Positions 51,642 to 59,697 of a stretch of 64,000 bases of DNA are shown one piece after another (position 1 is the first letter of the stretch; every line of letters begins with the position of its first letter). The position numbers were made by a program, and so were the translations under genes. The notes under the pieces are model-generated. The model ran no database searches. It was not told the origin of the DNA and was given only the letters and a program-made list of their open reading frames with translations. This stretch comes from CAVTHW01 sp963734625 (GTDB lineage: Bacteria; Acidobacteriota; Terriglobia; Bryobacterales; Bryobacteraceae), in the NCBI GenBank assembly GCA_963734625.1, contig CAVTHW010000008.1:1-64000 (forward strand), written 5' to 3'.

Positions 51642-51687
51642 CGAGCGACCACTTACGCGGGCGGACCGTTTGGTCTACAATCGCAGC

Positions 51688-52833
51688 ATGATCCGGAACG
51701 CTATCGTCAGGTTCTCGTGTGGGCTGCTGCTTGCGGCGGCGGCGCTCCCCGCCCAGAAGCCCACGCAAAGCGGCGTGTTCATCGTTTATGCCGGCACCTA
51801 CACCGGCCCAAAGAGCAAGGGTATTTATGCCTTTCGCTTCGACCCCGCGAGCGGCAAGACCGTCCCTATCGGCCTGGTGGCGGAGACGAACAGTCCCTCT
51901 TTCCTCGCGCTCCATCCCACCGGCCGGTATCTCTACGCCGCCAACGAGAGCTCCAACAGCGTCAGCGCCTTTTCGGTTGATTCCAAGACGGGCGCGCTGA
52001 CCTTCCTGAACAAGGTCGCTTCGGGCGGCAGCGCTCCCTGCCACCTGACGGTCGACAGAACTTCGAAGTGGCTTCTCGCGGCCAACTACGGCTCGGGCAG
52101 CGTCGCGGTTTTCCCCATCAAGACAGACGGCAGTCTGGGGGAGGCCTCTGCCTTCGTGCAACATAGCGGCTCCAGCGTGAACCTTCAGCGGCAGCGCGGG
52201 CCGCACGCACACGAGGTGGTTCTCTCACCCGACAATCGATTCGCTCTGGTCGCCGACCTCGGGCTGGACCAGGTGCTCATCTACCGCTTCGACGCCGTGA
52301 AGGGCGCTCTCACTCCGAATGACCCCGCCTTTGCCAAGCTCAGCCCCGGCTCGGGCCCGCGGCACCTCGTATTCCACCCCAACGGGCGCTTCACGTACGT
52401 GATCAGTGAAATCAAGTCCACAATGACGACGCTCGCCTATGATGCAGCTCGCGGCACCCTGCAAGAGCTTCAGACGGTCTCCACGCTGCCCCAGGATTTC
52501 ACGGGCGCGAGCAGCGCCGCCGAGGTCCAGGTGCACCCGGACGGGAAGTTCCTCTACGCGTCCAACCGGGGTCACGACAGCATCGCCGCGTTCGCGATCG
52601 ATCCGGCCAAGGGCACACTGAGGCCCGCGGGCCACACGCCGACACAGGGAAAGAATCCGCGCTACTTCGGCATTGACCCCACTCGGCAGTATCTGTTTGC
52701 CGCCAACCAGAACTCCGACAACATCGTGTTGTTCCGCATCGACGGCAGCACCGGCGCGCTCACCCCAACCGGGACGGTGCTGGATGCCCCCTCTCCGGTT
52801 TGCCTGACCTTCTTCATCGGCCAGTCGAACTGA
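51688..52833 (+). CDS. Secreted lactonase-family seven-bladed beta-propeller
   Basis: A 381-residue protein from ATG 51688 with a signal peptide (MIRNAIVRFSCGLLLAAAAL). The rest shows repeats of the 6-phosphogluconolactonase (Pgl, PF10282) propeller type. Examples are YAGTYTGPKSKGIYAFRFDPASGK (about 35-58), FLALHPTGRYLYAANESSNSVSAFSVDSKTG near 77-107, HEVVLSPDNRFALVADLGLDQVLIYRFDA near 175 and YLFAANQNSDNIVLFRIDGSTG near 335. The cytoplasmic YbhE-type enzyme hydrolyses 6-phosphogluconolactone. The exported, acidobacterial copies probably act on other sugar lactones. It precedes two sugar-related exported genes on the same strand. Confidence 0.85.
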   Translation: MIRNAIVRFSCGLLLAAAALPAQKPTQSGVFIVYAGTYTGPKSKGIYAFRFDPASGKTVPIGLVAETNSPSFLALHPTGRYLYAANESSNSVSAFSVDSKTGALTFLNKVASGGSAPCHLTVDRTSKWLLAANYGSGSVAVFPIKTDGSLGEASAFVQHSGSSVNLQRQRGPHAHEVVLSPDNRFALVADLGLDQVLIYRFDAVKGALTPNDPAFAKLSPGSGPRHLVFHPNGRFTYVISEIKSTMTTLAYDAARGTLQELQTVSTLPQDFTGASSAAEVQVHPDGKFLYASNRGHDSIAAFAIDPAKGTLRPAGHTPTQGKNPRYFGIDPTRQYLFAANQNSDNIVLFRIDGSTGALTPTGTVLDAPSPVCLTFFIGQSN

Positions 52834-52850
52834 CGTATGCTAGGGGAATT

Positions 52851-53819
52851 ATGAACCGGCTGCTTGCGGCAGCGGGCGGGCTTTTGGCCTGCCTTGCCAT
52901 GGGGCAGGAGTTTCCCAACGCGGAAATCGGCACCCGGCTGATCCAAGCCAAGCTGTACCTCCCCGATCCCGCCAAGGGCTACTACCGAGCCACCCGTTTC
53001 GACTGGTCCGGCATCATCTCCAGCCTGCGCTACGAAGGCCATGAGTACTTCGGCCAATGGTTCGCCAAGCACGATCCATTGATCCACGACGCCATCATGG
53101 GGCCCGTGGAGGTGTTCGACCCCGATAGCGGCGGGCCGGGCTACGCCGAGGCCCAGCCGGGGGGCACGTTCATCCGCATCGGAATCGGCGTCGTCGAGAA
53201 GCCCCAGGAGGCATCCTTCGGACAATTCCGCACTTACAAGATCGTGGACCCCGGCGTGTGGAAGGTCCGCCAGGGTAAGGACTGGATCGAGTTTTCCCAA
53301 ACGCTCACCGGCAAGAGCGGCTACGCCTACGTCTATACCAAGCGCATCAGCCTGGCCCCGGGAAAGCCGGAGATGACTATCGCGCACACGCTTAGTAACA
53401 AGGGATCGAAGGAGCTGGATACCACGCAGTACAACCACAACTTCTTCATGATCGATCACCAGCCGAGCGGCCCAGGGCTGACGATCAAGTTCCCATTCGA
53501 GCTGAAGGCCGTCGCCAGCTTCCGCGGCTTCCTGGAGACGCGCGGCCGGGAATTGGTCTATCTCAAGGGATTCGAGGGACAGCAAAGCGCCCAGAGCCTG
53601 CTAGAAGGATTCGGACCGGCGGCCAAGGACTACGACATCACCATCGAGGACCGGAACGCGGGCGCCGGTGTGCGGATCACCGGAGACCGGCCCCTCGTCC
53701 GGATCAACTTCTGGACGCGAAAGGAAACGTCCTGCCCCGAGCCGTATGTGCACCTGCGGGTTCCGCCCGGCAAGACCGAGAAGTGGGCGATCCGGTATCA
53801 GTTTTACACGCTGAAGTAA
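52851..53819 (+). CDS. Exported galactose-mutarotase-like protein
   Basis: A 322-residue protein with GGGGAATT before ATG 52851. The signal peptide (MNRLLAAAGGLLACLAMGQ) is followed by a beta-sandwich region. Landmarks are GYYRATRFDWSGIISSLRYEGHEYFGQWF (about 44-72), GEGI-type turns, FRTYKIVDPGVW near 125 and YNHNFFMIDHQPSGPGLTIKFPFE near 195-218, where His residues lie on adjacent strands as in aldose epimerases. It ends with LVRINFWTRKETSCPEPYV. It probably binds or epimerises a sugar. It lies 17 bases downstream of the lactonase and 8 upstream of the next gene, so the three look like one operon. Confidence 0.65.
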   Translation: MNRLLAAAGGLLACLAMGQEFPNAEIGTRLIQAKLYLPDPAKGYYRATRFDWSGIISSLRYEGHEYFGQWFAKHDPLIHDAIMGPVEVFDPDSGGPGYAEAQPGGTFIRIGIGVVEKPQEASFGQFRTYKIVDPGVWKVRQGKDWIEFSQTLTGKSGYAYVYTKRISLAPGKPEMTIAHTLSNKGSKELDTTQYNHNFFMIDHQPSGPGLTIKFPFELKAVASFRGFLETRGRELVYLKGFEGQQSAQSLLEGFGPAAKDYDITIEDRNAGAGVRITGDRPLVRINFWTRKETSCPEPYVHLRVPPGKTEKWAIRYQFYTLK

Positions 53820-53827
53820 CCGACAAC

Positions 53828-55306
53828 ATGGCTCTCGCACCGAACCTGAATCCCATTCGATGGCCCAGCGGTCCGCTGGAGATCGCTCGGCGGCAGAGAG
53901 ACGACGCGCTCACGGCGCAAGGCAAGGCGGCTGTGGATCTCTGGCATGATCCGGCGGCGCTCGACTTCCTGAAGGGCTCGCCGGTCAACTGCCTGGTCAT
54001 CACTTGGGCGGCCGGGTTGCCCGAGGATGCCGCGCAGCAGAAATCCGCCGCCGCGCTGGTGGCTGCCGCGCGCCAGCGCAACCTGGCTGTGATCGGGTGG
54101 GTGGAGGGCGCCAGCGGCCACGATGCCGCCTTCGCCGCGGCGAAAAGCGCGGGCCTGGCGGCGGTGGCCATCCAGGATTTCCGGGGCAAGCCGGATCCGC
54201 TGATCATACCCTGGAACGACCGCTCCAAAGCGCCTTGGGAAACGAGTGCGCCGGTCTTCCCGGTCACCGATAACGTCTGGCCCGGCGTGCAGGCGGCTTC
54301 TGGTGGCAGCACCACCGCCGGGCCCACCGCCGTGCCCTGGCTCGATTCCAACGGCTGGTTCATTCAGCTTGCTCGCGCGCGCGTAATCGTGCCCGTCTGG
54401 GTCCTGTTCGGCCCGCCCAAAGGCAGCGTGGTGCGTCCGCAGGGTTATACCATGGCGGTGAGCGACGCGGAAGCTGCCGGCGGCCGCTGGGTCATCTCTC
54501 TGGACGACGGTCTCCGCGCCGGGTTGGCAGACGGCAAAGCCGCCCCGAAACTGGCATGGGATGGCATCACCTCGGCAGTCGATTTCTTCGAGAAGCACGC
54601 GGCATGGCGGTCCTACCGCCCGCTCGGGGTGGCGGGAGTTGTTTCGGACTTCGCCGACGAGAACTTCGACTTCAGTGGCGAATTGCTGAACCTCATGGCG
54701 CGCCGGGGATTGCTGTTTCGGGTCATCTGGAAGTCGCGAGCCTCGGCTGACGCTTTCGCGGGGCTGAAGGCGTTGGTGTACGCCGACGGCGCTCAGCCTC
54801 CCAAGGATTTGCGCGACCGGATGCTGGCCTTCGTCGAGCAAGGCGGCCTGCTGGTGGCTGGCTCCAAATGGGGGCCGGAAGGGAAGCCCACCGGGACGGG
54901 AGCGCATGGCCGGTTCGAGGTGCGGGCTTTAGGAAAGGGCCGTTTGGCGGTGTCTAAGCAGGAGCTTGGCGATCCCTTCCAACTGGCCGCCGACACCCAG
55001 TCCCTGATCAGCTATGAGAACGACCTGGTCAGGTTGTTCAATCCCAGTTCGTCGGGCTCCTACCAGTTCACCGGCTCTCCCGACGGCAAGCGCGCGCTGC
55101 TCCAGCTATTGACTTATGCCGGTTCGCGCGGGACCCCCAGCCTGATGACCGTCTGGACCCGCCGGAAGTTCCGCTCCGCGCGCCTCTGGTCCATTGGTAG
55201 CGGCGAACCAGTGATTCCCAAGCAGGCGGAGTCGGAGGACGGCGGGATGGAGTTCTATTTGCCGCCGCTCGCGGCATCCTACATTGCAGTGGAGTTAGAG
55301 TCATAA
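53828..55306 (+). CDS. Large protein of unknown function, glycosidase-associated context
   Basis: A 492-residue protein from ATG 53828 with ACCGACAAC upstream (no good Shine-Dalgarno). The frame opens earlier, but the preceding gene ends at 53819. Residues 1-180 read like a TIM-barrel fragment (VNCLVITWAAGLPEDAAQQKSAAALVAAARQRNLAVIGWVEG, AVAIQDFRGKPDPLIIPWNDRS). The rest has a glutamine-amidotransferase-like section (LKALVYADGAQPPKDLRDRMLAFVEQGGLLVAGSKWG near 325-362) and a beta-rich end. There is no signal peptide. Acidobacterial proteins with similar architecture occur beside sugar-acid enzymes. I cannot name the function. Confidence 0.55.
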   Translation: MALAPNLNPIRWPSGPLEIARRQRDDALTAQGKAAVDLWHDPAALDFLKGSPVNCLVITWAAGLPEDAAQQKSAAALVAAARQRNLAVIGWVEGASGHDAAFAAAKSAGLAAVAIQDFRGKPDPLIIPWNDRSKAPWETSAPVFPVTDNVWPGVQAASGGSTTAGPTAVPWLDSNGWFIQLARARVIVPVWVLFGPPKGSVVRPQGYTMAVSDAEAAGGRWVISLDDGLRAGLADGKAAPKLAWDGITSAVDFFEKHAAWRSYRPLGVAGVVSDFADENFDFSGELLNLMARRGLLFRVIWKSRASADAFAGLKALVYADGAQPPKDLRDRMLAFVEQGGLLVAGSKWGPEGKPTGTGAHGRFEVRALGKGRLAVSKQELGDPFQLAADTQSLISYENDLVRLFNPSSSGSYQFTGSPDGKRALLQLLTYAGSRGTPSLMTVWTRRKFRSARLWSIGSGEPVIPKQAESEDGGMEFYLPPLAASYIAVELES

Positions 55307-55307
55307 G

Positions 55308-55427
55308 AGCCCGTGATGAAAGTCAGTCGCAAGCTAAAGCGTGCGCTACGTTGGCCGCAAAGCTTTGATTTCCCGTGTAGCGTAAGCTTGCGTCCGCTGA
55401 GGGCCGGCGGGACTTTCACCACGGGCT
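55308..55427. repeat. Composite palindrome upstream of the second DUF362 gene
   Basis: The outer arms agcccgtgatgaaagtc (55308-55324) and gactttcaccacgggct (55411-55427) pair with one mismatch. Inner arms around cgcaagctaaagcg (from 55328) and tagcgtaagcttgcg (ending 55392) add a second nested stem. The architecture parallels 31992-32092, with AAGCTT-type arms, although the outer sequence differs. Confidence 0.75.
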
Positions 55428-55438
55428 GATAGAAGCTG

Positions 55439-56602
55439 ATGGCGATGCAAGTCAATCGCAGGGAGTTTCTGGCGGGGATGGCCGCCGCCGGACTAGGCGC
55501 GATCCAGCCGGCGCCGATGCGCGCCGCCGCGCCCACGGCTCCCGTGGCGGTGGCCAAGTGCAACACATATGGGCCGGAGTTCACGGCCACCCTGGAGAAG
55601 ATGTTCGACCAGCTGGGCGGGCTGGGCCGCCTGGTCAAGGGCAAGACCGTTGTCGTCAAGATCAACCTGACGGGTGACGTGTGGTACCGGCTGGGCTACT
55701 TGCCTGCGGGCCGCGCGCACTGGAACGAGCCTCAATCCATCGGCGCCACCATCCGCCTGCTGGACAAGGCCGGCGCGCGGCGCATACGGATCGTCGAGGG
55801 CGCATTCGCCTGGCCGGATTCACTTGCCGAATTCCTGCTGCGGGCGTCTTGGGATCCCAACGTCCTGCTGAACGCGGCGCCGCGCGTCGAGCTGATCAAT
55901 ACCAACCTGCCTTATCCCGGCAGCAAGCCGTACACCCGGTTCCAGGTGCCGAACGGCGGCCACCTGTTCGCCGCCTACGACCTGAACACGGCATACGACG
56001 AGTGCGACGTCTTCGTATCGATGAACAAGATCAAGGAGCACGCGACCGCGGGCGTCACGCTCTCCATGAAGAACTGCTTCGGGATTACGCCCACCACCAT
56101 CTACGGAGACCGCTGTGGAATCGACGAGCCCAGCTTGATCCCTTACGGCGGCCGCGGCATGATCCACGCCGGCGACCGGCAGCCATCCCGAAGTTCGCCC
56201 TCGGAGAAGGATCCCAAGAGCCCGCGGCAGGCCGGATACCGTGTCCCCCGCTCGATCGCCGACCTGGTGGCCGCCCGTCCGGTGCACCTCACCATCCTGG
56301 ATGGCGTCGAGACCATGGCGGGTGGCGAGGGCCCCTGGGTTAGCGGCACGCGCCCCTGCCGGCCCGGTGTCGTCGTCGCCGGCACGAATTGCGTTACCAC
56401 CGACGCCGTGGCCACGGCTATCATGGGTCTGGACCCCATGGCCGACCGCGGCACGGCACCCTTCGAGAATTGCGACAGCACCCTACGCCTGGCTGAGGAG
56501 CTGGGCGTGGGCACGCGCGATCTCAGGCAGATCGAGGTAATCGGAACGCCCATCCGCGAAGCGCTGTTCAACTTCCGCGCGGTTCCGCAATTGAAGTCAT
56601 AA
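55439..56602 (+). CDS. Exported DUF362 protein, copy 2
   Basis: A 387-residue paralogue of 39704-40879. The ATG at 55439 opens MAMQVNRREFLAGMAAAGLG, a Tat-type signal. Shared blocks are LGRLVKGKTVVVKINLTGD (about residues 61-79), CDVFVSMNKIKEHATAGVTLSMKNCFGITPT near 190-220, LTILDGVETMAGGEGPWVSG near 283 and VTTDAVATAIMGLDPMADRG near 322. The reaction of the family is unknown. Here it is followed 20 bases later by an enolase-superfamily gene on the same strand, so the two probably share a transcript. The first DUF362 gene has no such partner. Confidence 0.83.
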   Translation: MAMQVNRREFLAGMAAAGLGAIQPAPMRAAAPTAPVAVAKCNTYGPEFTATLEKMFDQLGGLGRLVKGKTVVVKINLTGDVWYRLGYLPAGRAHWNEPQSIGATIRLLDKAGARRIRIVEGAFAWPDSLAEFLLRASWDPNVLLNAAPRVELINTNLPYPGSKPYTRFQVPNGGHLFAAYDLNTAYDECDVFVSMNKIKEHATAGVTLSMKNCFGITPTTIYGDRCGIDEPSLIPYGGRGMIHAGDRQPSRSSPSEKDPKSPRQAGYRVPRSIADLVAARPVHLTILDGVETMAGGEGPWVSGTRPCRPGVVVAGTNCVTTDAVATAIMGLDPMADRGTAPFENCDSTLRLAEELGVGTRDLRQIEVIGTPIREALFNFRAVPQLKS

Positions 56603-56622
56603 CCGATGGAAAGGAACTGGTC

Positions 56623-57963
56623 ATGAAACGTAGAGACCTGTTAAAGATGGCAACCGCCGGCGGCTTGGCCGGGATGGTCGCCGCACGGGAAGGCCGGGCC
56701 CAGGAGCAAGTGGCGCGAGCCACTCGCGGCCTGCCTTCGCCCAAGATCAAGGACGTCAGCGTTATCAACACCCAGCCCGGCGGCGTGCGGCTGATCGTGG
56801 TCAAGATCACCACCGACCAGGACGGATTGTATGGCTACGGTTGCGCCACATTCACCCAGCGGGCCGACCTGGTGGGTCCCGCTGTCGAGAAGTACCTGAA
56901 ACCTTTTCTGGTGGGTAAACCGGCCGACCGGATCGAAGACACCTGGCAGGCTTGCTACAACAGTTCCTACTGGCGCAATGGACCGGTGCTGAACAATGCC
57001 ATCAGCGGGGTCGACCAGGCGCTGTGGGATATCAAAGGCCGCCAGTCGGGCATGCCAGTTTACCAGTTGCTAGGTGGAAAGTGCCGCGAGGCAGCCGCTA
57101 GTTATACCAGCGTCGGCGGCGGGGAGGCATCGCAGATCGCCGAGAGCGCCAGAAAGTACATGGCGCAGGGCTACCGCTACATCCGCCTCCAGATGAACGT
57201 GCCCGGCATGTCGGCTTACGGGGCAGGGGGCGGCGGAGGCGCGAACGCGCCGAAGGTTGCGGCGCTGCACGGCGACCCGGTCTATGAACCCGGCGCCTAC
57301 ATCCGCCGGACGGTACCCATGCTGTATGAGGTCCGCAAACAGCTCGGCGACGAGATCGAGCTGCTCCACGACATTCACGAGCGGATTTCGCCGCGCCAGG
57401 CCGTGCAGTTCGCCAAGGACGTGGAGGGGGTCAAGCTTTTCTTCCTGGAAGACGCTGTCTCGCCCGAGGATCTGGTTTACTTCCGCCAGATCCGGCAGCA
57501 GTGCAACACGCCTCTGGCCATGGGTGAGCTGTTCAACAGCCCGCACGAGTGGACGCCGTTGATCGCCGAACGGCTGATAGACTACATGCGCATCCACATC
57601 TCGCAGGCCGGGGGCCTGACGCCCTGCCGGAAGATCGCTATCCTGGGTGAGTTGTACGGGGTGAAGACCGCCTGGCACGGGCCCGGCGACGTCTCTCCCA
57701 TCGGCCACATGTGCAACCTGCACCTGGATCTGGCCAGTTACAACTTCGGAGTGCAGGAAGGCGGCGTGATCCGGGGCGTGGAAGCGGAGATCTTCAAAGG
57801 CTGCGAGACGTTCAAAGACGGTTATCTGTACGCCAACGATTCCCCTGGCTGGGGCATCGAGGTGGATGAGAAACTCGCCGCCAAGTACCCCTTCCGCGCC
57901 AGCAATCTAAACGGCGGATGGGGGGTCATCCGCCGCCTGGACGGCACCGTTATCAAACAGTAG
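56623..57963 (+). CDS. Enolase-superfamily dehydratase, mannonate/gluconate dehydratase (ManD/RspA)-like, exported
   Basis: A 446-residue protein with AAAGGAACTG before ATG 56623. A Tat-like signal begins MKRRDLLKMATAGGLAGMVAA. In the ManD-type pattern the ligands and catalytic residues are LLHDIHERISPRQAVQFAKD (about residues 247-266), FFLEDAVSPEDLVYFRQIR (Glu near 276), PLAMGELFNSPHEW (Glu near 302), RIHISQAGGLTPCRKIA near 324 and WHGPGDVSPIGH (His near 352). D-mannonate or D-gluconate would give 2-keto-3-deoxygluconate, the substrate of the kdgK product. It is the third such enzyme in 27 kb. Export is again unusual for catabolism. The last gene before the decayed region. Confidence 0.87.
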   Translation: MKRRDLLKMATAGGLAGMVAAREGRAQEQVARATRGLPSPKIKDVSVINTQPGGVRLIVVKITTDQDGLYGYGCATFTQRADLVGPAVEKYLKPFLVGKPADRIEDTWQACYNSSYWRNGPVLNNAISGVDQALWDIKGRQSGMPVYQLLGGKCREAAASYTSVGGGEASQIAESARKYMAQGYRYIRLQMNVPGMSAYGAGGGGGANAPKVAALHGDPVYEPGAYIRRTVPMLYEVRKQLGDEIELLHDIHERISPRQAVQFAKDVEGVKLFFLEDAVSPEDLVYFRQIRQQCNTPLAMGELFNSPHEWTPLIAERLIDYMRIHISQAGGLTPCRKIAILGELYGVKTAWHGPGDVSPIGHMCNLHLDLASYNFGVQEGGVIRGVEAEIFKGCETFKDGYLYANDSPGWGIEVDEKLAAKYPFRASNLNGGWGVIRRLDGTVIKQ

Positions 57964-58220
57964 GGCGTGATTTCCGAAACATCCGCCGGGCGGCCGACGC
58001 AAACAGCCGGAAGCCCGCCGGCTCCGTAACTGCATTGACCACTACATCGTCCAACATACAGTATCGAAGCCGTCGCGGTCAGAACGTTACTCATGTATTG
58101 CCAGCCAAGCGGCCCAACGTTGTTGCCGCTAAACCAAAGTAGTGAAGTTTGAGACCTAGAAGCTGGCCTGGTAAGACGCCCCCGGCGTGGCGGCGATCAT
58201 CTGGGCTCACTAGTGGCCGG

Positions 58221-58560
58221 CTAAAAGTCGATATAAACGGATACCGCGATCCAAATCTGGGTCTTCACCGCATTGGCGCTGGTGCCGAAAAATGCCTTGA
58301 TCCGCAGGTGCTGCTTGCCAGCGGCACTTGTAGATCTGGGTGATAGTAAGTGCCGGCAGCGCGAAGTTGTTGGTGAGGAGCATGAACCGCTTCCTCGTTT
58401 CCACGTCGAGATACGTCACATGCCGCGACGCATCCGGGTACGCTGTCGCCGAGTCGATCGCGCGACGAAGAAGGCAGAACTGAGCGTGAACCTGTAGAGT
58501 CGCTCGAATCAAGACCTGCGCGAAGTCGGCGTAAATGCGCCAGTCGTGGCACTCGTGGCA
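58221..58560 (-). pseudogene. IS4-family transposase remnant
   Basis: On the minus strand the translation runs RIYADFAQ...AIDSATAYPDASRHVTYLDV, then ETRKRFMLLTNNF, LPALTITQIYKCRWQ, and after a frame change KQHLRIKAFFGTSANAVKTQIW and a stop at 58221. The segment LTNNF...L...TI..IYK.RWQ.E.FFKWIKQ.L.IK.F.G is the conserved C1/YREK end of IS4 (ISL3/IS1380-like group) transposases. The part corresponding to VELFFKWI is missing. The loss fits a deletion of about 26 bp between two CAAG repeats, which also changed the frame. No 5' half or inverted repeats were found. The element is long dead. Confidence 0.8.
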
Positions 58561-58575
58561 TCGGTCAATGTGGTT

Positions 58576-59107
58576 CGCGCCACCTTGCCGCTAAATCCCA
58601 GGTGATATGCGCTTCTCGAAACGTTAGCCGGACACTAGTGGTCTGGGATATGTAGGTCGGGGAATTGCCGCCAAACCACGCTCCCCATGAGCCGCTCTGG
58701 GCGGACCCGTGGGTGAGGCAGTATGTGGGGTTCCCCGAAGCCGAAATTTCCAGTCTGGCTCCCAGGTTCTCGACGGTATACACCCGGCGAAACCGGCGAA
58801 GTCAACCCTCAGGTGCTTGGAAATTCGGATCTTGACACCGCCGCCGACCCCGAACAGGAGAGGGCGGTTCCCTTGACTGTCCCGGACCAGATCCCTTCCT
58901 GGCCTTGGTTCCCAGTGAACCCGATGTGCTCCACACGGGTTTCGAACGCGATTGGCCGGATAGAAACGGCCCAGGCCGGCGCTGCCGAACACCTCCGCCC
59001 TGTAAACCCAGGGCTCCGCGGCGTGCAAAGCCGGAGTCACGGCAAGCCGCATTGCTTCCCGAACCGGTCCCACCGTTGGACAGCGTCACCGGGTGGTCCG
59101 ATCTCAA
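58576..59107 (-). pseudogene. Broken outer-membrane beta-barrel gene
   Basis: On the minus strand several frames carry barrel-like pieces: WVYRAEVFGSAGLGRFYP, LLFGVGGGVKIRISKHLRVDFAGF, and then in another frame RVYTVENLGARLEISASGNP and SVRLTFREAHITWDLAAR. The succession of GVG-type turns, charged surface residues and alternating hydrophobics is typical of OmpA-like outer-membrane proteins in acidobacteria. There is no continuous frame longer than 150 codons and no signal peptide. The gene has at least two frame changes. It is next to the IS4 remnant, so insertion or its loss may have caused the damage. Confidence 0.5.
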
Positions 59108-59641
59108 GGGGCTTGTTGGTTGGACGTGGCATTGACTTCAGCCTTGTAGAGGGTCTTGTTGTAGCCCACGGCCCCCCCGATCAGCGCCCCGATCCCGGCG
59201 GGCAAGACAGCCGTCAAGATCCCCGGGCCGTCGCCTTCGTCTGATCCCCAAGTCAGGAAGAGTAGGGAAGCTCCTGCCGCCGCGCCAATCGCCGCCATCA
59301 ACCCTCTGGAACGCTTTGTCACCCGCACTACGTCCTCGCGCATCACTGGGGCCGCGTTCTTGTGCTCCGCCAGCGTGATGCTGCTGCGGTCCATCGCCTG
59401 GATTGTGCCGCTCAACACTTGGGAGTTGTTGAGCGTTAATTCTACGGTCTCGCCCACCCGCAGGGCGAGACGTGACGGACCAACCAGCCCCGCTGCGGCC
59501 AAGCACCTTCCCGCTCCTAAGGCGGACCTTGACCTTCTGCGTCTTGGACAGGCGGCTGAGGCTTCCCCAATCGCCAGCCTGGATAGCAGGCGCCGCGAAG
59601 GCCACCAAAATTAAAACAAGCATCCACTTTCCGGGTTTCAT
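59104..59641 (-). pseudogene. Small secreted acidobacterial protein, one +1 frameshift
   Basis: ATG 59641 opens a signal peptide (MKPGKWMLVLILVAFAAPAIQAG) and DWGSLSRLSKTQKVKVRLRSGK. The frame then shifts +1 near 59490-59520 and continues RLALRVGETVELTLNNSQVLSGTIQAMDRSSITLAEHK, a region of glycine-rich hydrophobics (GLMAAIGAAAGASLLFL) and ends GYNKTLYKAEVNATSNQQAP at 59104. The 'W..L..L..GQK..V' start, an SH3-like strand set and a terminal Gly-rich membrane segment followed by 'YK.LYKA' is a common acidobacterial lineage family of unknown role. It resembles the upstream gene 59698-60207 in layout. Confidence 0.6.
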
Positions 59642-59697
59642 TGCTGAATTGCCTCCACCTTTCCTCTTGCCGAGAAGCATTGCCTGAGACTGTGGCA

